Shown here: piece after piece, positions 59,257 to 64,000 of the stretch | How the letters are laid out: every line of letters starts with the position of its first letter | Numbering within the stretch: the stretch's first letter is position 1 | Source of the DNA: Actinomadura opuntiae | GTDB taxonomy: Bacteria; Actinomycetota; Actinomycetes; Streptosporangiales; Streptosporangiaceae | Direction of reading: 5' to 3' | NCBI RefSeq assembly: GCF_030283205.1 | Contig: NZ_JASNWF010000001.1 | Span: forward strand, 434,001-498,000 | Length of the DNA stretch: 64,000 nt | The notes under the pieces: model-generated | Told to the model about the DNA's origin: nothing | The model's database searches: none | Seen by the model: the letters and a program-made list of their open reading frames with translations, nothing else | Made by a program: the position numbers and the translations under genes

Positions 59257-62200
59257 TCACGGGCCGTTTTCGGTGGTGAGTTCGGCGTCGCCGGCGAGCT
59301 GGCCGATCTGTTCTTGGGTGAGGGCTCCCTGGTAGGCCCACACATCGTCGATGGCGTCCGGCCAGAATTCGGTGCCGTCGGTGGCGCCGAGTTTGTTGCG
59401 GCCCACCTGCAGCCCACCGTTCTTCGCCTCGAAGCCCAGGACCTGGTCTTCTTGGGAGACGTTGTCGGAGGTTTCGTTGAGTTGGCCGTTGACGTACAAG
59501 CTGACGCGGTCGTGGAGCGCGTCGTACACCACCGCGAGGTGCACCCAGTCGTATTCAATGAACTTCGGGTGGGTGGCGGTGAGCGGTGCGGCGTCGGCCT
59601 TGTCGGCGTTGTGCATGACGATCTGCCAGCTGCCCTGAGCGTCTGCATCCTCGCTCGGGACATACCGCAGATCGAACGCGTCGGTGTTGGCTCCGGCTTG
59701 GGAGAACACCGTGGCCGGTTGCTGCGGGCGCCCCATGTTGCGGACCCATCCGGCGACGGTGAAGCTCTGGCTGGTGTCCACCACGGGCGCTGAGGTTTCA
59801 GCGAACGCCTTGCCCGCGGCATCCAACTGCAGGCCGGCCGCCGAGCTTCCCCACCTGAACCCGGCGTTCGGGTCGATCGTCGCGGTGTTGTGGAGCCCCA
59901 GCGCCAGTCCGCCATCGGGGTCGCCAGAACCGTCCTGGTTCAAGATCCATCGGGCCTTCAGCGTCGGGTGCTGAGTAACCAGTTCCTCCGCCTCGTCGGC
60001 GCCGAGAACGCGGTCGTAGACGCGAACATCGTCGATCAGGCCCTTCCAGGAATCGACCTGGTTCCCGGCCCATTTGCCGCGGCCGATCTGCAGCCCGCCC
60101 TCGGCTTTCCACGCCGACGGCAGCACCGCGCTGTCGTTGCCGGCCACGCCGTTGACGTAGATCCGCAGCTTGCGGGTGTTCTGGTCGTACACCCCGACCA
60201 GATGCGTCCAGGTGTCGGTCTGCGCCGGTGCCTTCGAGGTCGCCGCGTACCAGCCGGGGTCATCAGAATCCTGCGCCGGTCGCGCGAACGCCCACTTGCC
60301 GGTGCTCCTGACGTACTTGAGGTAGAAGGCGCTCTTGTTGTCTCCTGCTGCGGACAACGCGGTGAAGTCGTTGCCCGCAGCCGAACCGTCGAACTTGACC
60401 CACGCCGACACGGCGAAGCTGCGCTGGGTGTTGATCAACGGATGGTCGGTGGCGGCGTAGCCGTTGGCGGTGCCGTCCAGGCGCAGCGCCTTCCCCGACT
60501 GCCCGGCCGACCCCAGGGTGGCGCCTGAGCCCGGGGTTGCTTTGATCGGTTCGGTGGGGCTGTAGGCGCGTGGGGCGCCCTGTGGTTCGTCCATCTTCCA
60601 GTGCGCGGTCGCGCCGTCAGGCTCGGTGCCGGCGGCCAGCTGCTGGGCCTGTGTGCCGGTCAGTGCCTGGGAGAAGGTCGTGACGTCGTCGATCGAGCCC
60701 GGCCAGTAGTCCAGGAACCCCTGGTTGTAGAAGCTGCGGCCGATCTGGAAGGCGCCCTTCGATTCCAGCGGCGCCGCGTTGCTCACCGTCCCCGCCAGCT
60801 GGCCGTTGACGTACAGCTGCATCTGCGCGGCGCTCTGGTCGTACACCCCGATCAGGTGGGCCCACTGCCCGAGGGCCAGTGGCGAGCCGGCGGCCGCGAC
60901 ATGCCAGGTGCCGCCGCCGTCGTTGGTGTCGGTGGACGCGCTTTTGAACACCGGTTTCCCGTCCGCCTGCATCCCCAGGATGAACCCGCTCTGAGACGCC
61001 GCCATCTGTGCCAGCACGTCGCCGGCTTTGGTCTGGGTGGGCTTGACCCACGCCGACACGGTGAAACTCTTGGTCGAATCGACCTGTGGCAGGCCCGCCT
61101 CGGCGAACCCGTACACCCCGTCCAAGCTCAGCGCGGTGCCGTTCTTGCCTTCGCCGCCCAGCACGGCGTTGCCGCGCAGCCACGCCGCCGTGCCCGGACT
61201 GGTCGCGGTGACCGCGGAGGAGCCGGCGTCCTCGTCCATCCCGAACCGTGCCGCCGGGTCCGCGCCCGTGTTCGCACGGAACTCATAGGAGACGGTGGCG
61301 CCGTTCTGGCCGGACGGCGCGAACGCCTGCACCGTCAGGATGTTGGGGCCCGAGCGGGTCGGGGCGAGCACCGCGTTGCGCTGCGCGCCGCCGCTGGTGG
61401 CGATGGTTTGGGTCGGCCCGCCGTTCAAGCTGACCTCGTACCGGTCTGCGACACCCGCCGAGTCGGAGACGTGGAACTGCCCAGGCTCCCCGACGGCGCC
61501 GTGCCAGGCGTCATCATTGGGATAGTCGGTGGAGGTAATCGTGGGTTTGGCCGGCACTGAGGTGTCGTAGTAGAAGTAGCAGCCGGTCTGCGCGCCGTCG
61601 TAGGACCAGGGGCCCCACTGTTCACCGTCCCAGGCCCGCACACCCCAGCCGATCTTGGTCTTCTGCGGGATCGTCGACGGCAGCTTGACCGAGAACCGGG
61701 TGTTGGAGGTCTTGGCCGGCGTCAGCGCCGACGTCCACTTCGGCCCCCAGTCCGACCCGTCGGCCTTGTTCGCCCAATGCAGGGTGAACTGGCCTTGGAC
61801 CTTGTTCTTGTCCTCGGTGTCGGGGTCCTTCAAGTAGGCGTACACCGTCGGCAGGTCGTTGACCGTCTTGGCATCGGGGGCGTTGACGCACTTGGTGCCC
61901 GGGTCGGCGAACATGGTGTCGGTGTCGGGCTGCAGCGGCGGGTTGTTGTACTGGATCTTCAGGTAGGCGTCGTCGGAGAACCGCTTCCACCAGTCCATCG
62001 ACGATTCGCTGTAGGCCTTCAACCCGAAGGTGATGTCGCCGTACCCCTTGTCCACCGCCGACTGCACGTGATCGCGCAGCAGCGACCCGCCGAACTCCAC
62101 CGGTGCGCTGGAGCAGTACGACACCTCACGCGAGGTCAGATGCTCACCCCACGCACCCCCGTCGTTCCACGACCCGACCGTGTTGTTCCAGGTGGCATAC

Positions 62201-62286
62201 GACTTCAACTGCAGAGTCCGCCACAGCTGGATCGAGGTGTCGTTGTTGCAGTCATAAGCGCCGGTCTCGTACGCCGTGAACTCCAC
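59257..62286 (-). pseudogene. DNRLRE/LamG surface protein, C-terminal part after a frameshift
   Basis: About 1,009 codons. The first 120 residues complete a DNRLRE-type domain (FTAYETGAYDCNNDTSIQLW, KSYATWNNTVGSWNDGG). Then come a Fn3/Ig-like region and three LamG/concanavalin-like jellyroll domains (about 340-560, 565-780, 785-1005), each with FxVSAWVK, WxHLxGVYD and LYVNGxxxG motifs. The protein belongs with the RHS toxin, 110 bp downstream. This part cannot be read with its own secretion signal because of the duplication at 62301-62310. Confidence 0.8.
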
Positions 62287-63470
62287 CGACTCGACGTAGC
62301 GGCCCGGCCCTTGATCGACGGCAACGCCACCTTGTAGAACAGCCGCTTGGTCTGGTTGATGACGCAGTTGCCGTCCTTGGCCACCTCACAACGCCCCACG
62401 CCCTCGGTCGACTTGCCGTTGAACTTGTAATAGCTCTGGCTCGGGTAGCCCGAGGACACCATTCCCCATGCTGAGGCCTTCGTGGTCCCCCACACCGGGT
62501 CGATGTACACCGGGAACGTGGTGTCCGGTGCGGTCAACAGGTTCTGGTCGGGGGTCAGGGTGAGCTTGCCGCCCACGACCGCGATCTTGACCGGCGCGGT
62601 CTTGGCACCCTCCGCCGGGCCTTCGCCGGTGTCCATCGCCCGCGTCTGCGGGGTGGTCGCAGTCGCCGACCCCTGGGTTTGCGACGGGGCCTTGCTGGAG
62701 TCCCACATCATCGGCGACGGCGCCTCGAACACCCCCGAACCCGAGGCCGTCTTGGCAGTCAGCACCCCGCCCGCCGGCTCCTGGGCCACCGACAGCCCCG
62801 GCGCCGACAGCGCCAACGCCAGCTGCGCCAGCTTGGGGTCCTTGGCGGCCTCGGCGGTCTTCACCACCAGCGTGTGCGCGAACCCGTCCGCCTGCGCCCG
62901 CAACTGCAGATCGACACCGTCGCCCAGCACGCCCTTGTAGGTGGCGGTGTCACCGTCGATGGTCGGCTCGGGCAGCGCCTGCGGCCAGGTCAACGCCAGC
63001 TTGCGGCCCGCCCGCGTCATCTGCACCATCGGGCCGCTACCGCCACCGGAGAACGACAACCCGACCGTGGTCGCACCCGGCACGATCGCTTCCCCGGAGC
63101 GGTGCAGGGTGGTGTCGATGCCGGCCCACCCGCCGCCCTTGCGGGTACGGATCGGCTGGATATGCTGCTCGACCTGCATCCGCCCGTTCGGCAGCGCCCG
63201 CACCGTGCGGGTCTCGCCCCGCTCGGCCAGCACCTCCACCGGCTCACCCGATTCCCGGGCCGCCTTGACCGCCTGCTCCTCGGTCGCCGCCGTCTTCGGC
63301 GCGGTGTCATCCGCCCGCGCGACCGGTGCCGCCACCATGCCCGGGAGCTGCAACAGCGCGGCGACCAGCAGCACCACCAGCAGCCCGGCCGACCAAGCTG
63401 AACGCCGCAACACCAGCGACCTGAAACCGGGCGCACGGCGACGCATGGCACCGACAGCACGAAGGCGCAC
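62205..63470 (-). pseudogene. DNRLRE/LamG surface protein, N-terminal part before the frameshift
   Basis: From GTG 63470 (an ATG 8 codons later is possible). Signal peptide: RRSAWSAGLLVVLLVAALLQ to VARA. The N-terminal domain (VRALPNGRMQVEQHIQPIRT, LSVAQEPAGGVLTAKTASGS) leads into DNRLRE-like sequence (YYKFNGKSTEGVGRCEVAKD, RLFYKVALPSIKG). At 62301-62310 the frame is lost and ends in Arg/Ser-rich sequence at 62205. Homology continues in the other frame with YVESVEFTAYETGAYDC. A CRP-like site lies about 90 bp upstream. Confidence 0.8.
62301..62310. repeat. 5-bp tandem duplication GGCCCGGCCC that breaks the frame
   Basis: Two adjacent GGCCC copies. Deleting one gives IKGRYVESVEFTAYETG in a single frame and joins the two halves into a protein of about 1,400 residues. 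Confidence 0.75.
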
Positions 63471-63559
63471 AAAGACCCCAAGGACATAAAGAGCGGATAA
63501 AGCCTCCTCAAGGTAACCGGTTAGTTAACCTTCGCAAAGATGTCGAATGATCTACGTTT

Positions 63560-63575
63560 TGTGATCTAGATCACT
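63560..63575. promoter_or_regulatory. CRP/FNR-type palindrome
   Basis: TGTGATCTAGATCACT matches the TGTGA-N6-TCACx CRP consensus; 63561-63574 is a perfect palindrome. It lies about 90 bp upstream of the surface-protein/RHS operon. Binding by an actinobacterial Crp homologue is inferred. Confidence 0.5.
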
Positions 63576-64000
63576 CTGTACTGCTGTGGTCCTGCGTGAC
63601 CTCATAGGCGTCCTCGCTTGATCGCAATCCACGCCTTTGCGACGATCCGCAAGGTTTCGGCTGCTCAGCGGCGTCTCCTGCCCAGTGAGAGGCAGTACTC
63701 CATCACGCACTGTGACGGCAATGATGGTCGCGGTCGTGTTGCCCGAGAACGGTCAGCGCGCTTACCACTGCACCGCACGCTCACTGCGCACCAGAGTTCC
63801 TAAGCCGGCTCTGACCCCGCATCGGGTCACGCCGGCTGCCTCCACAACGAGCGCGGCGCTGCCCTGGCCGCCCATCAGAGGGCACGCTGTCGGTGGCGTG
63901 ATGGCGCTGCAGGGCGCCCACCAGTCGTACTCGGAAAGTGGCGCCGGGTGTCGGCCTTGCGGTCGGCGGCATCTCGACGCGCTGCCGGGTATCGGAGTCG
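63576..64000. other. Region without a recognised gene
   Basis: About 425 bp to the window edge. No convincing frame on either strand; a short plus-strand frame (63618-63803) ending in LPLHRTLTAHQSS has no start site or family resemblance. Confidence 0.35.

Noticed and set aside
57205..59793. 862-codon plus-strand open frame opposite the RHS gene
   Set aside because: Antisense artefact of strongly GC3-biased coding; the minus strand carries the RHS repeats and signal peptide.

Overview
High-GC, GTG/TTG-rich, purine-Shine-Dalgarno DNA with a Bpa/PafE-type proteasome activator, DUF397, STAS and PAS-kinase genes points to an actinobacterium, probably a Streptosporangiales/Thermomonosporaceae-like genome. 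Almost nothing here is core metabolism. The window is an accessory region built from mobile elements, gene remnants and small hypothetical operons.

Layout. 1-6.5 kb: a TniA/TniB-like transposon (DUF6431 protein, DDE transposase, AAA ATPase, minus strand) whose ATPase gene is split by a 3.4-kb RIT-type element with three overlapping tyrosine recombinases and perfect 31-bp end repeats. 6.6-13.7 kb: an integrase remnant, two secreted proteins, a resolvase operon with a res-like site, and a PAS histidine kinase whose 5' end appears inverted. 14.3-21.3 kb: a stress and protein-quality-control island (STAS, two MerR regulators, two Hsp20, a YflT-like protein, a Bpa-like proteasome activator). 21.6-34.6 kb: a patchwork of small genes and truncated remnants (IS110, DUF397, MFS, kinase, GNAT), with an AcrVA2-like protein, a toxin-antitoxin pair, a HELGH metalloprotease-like gene and a 48-bp perfect palindrome. 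34.8-47 kb: a membrane pentapeptide-repeat protein, a STAS protein, and a block resembling plasmid or integrative-element genes: a DnaG-C-terminus-like protein, a PD-(D/E)XK-like protein with a zinc finger behind an in-frame TAG, and a PLD-DnaB fusion. 47.4-51.6 kb: an orphan TniQ gene behind three 17-bp repeats, a DUF6262 remnant, and an IS3 element interrupted by an IS30 element. 51.6-63.5 kb: a polymorphic-toxin locus with a candidate immunity gene, a 2,343-residue RHS-Hint toxin and a DNRLRE/LamG surface protein broken by a 5-bp duplication.

The strongest candidates for undescribed biology are the PLD-DnaB fusion with its neighbours, the unrecognised RHS toxin domain with its AT-rich partner gene, the AcrVA2-like gene, and the orphan TniQ with its repeat array. 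All assignments come from reading motifs by eye. No database search was run.
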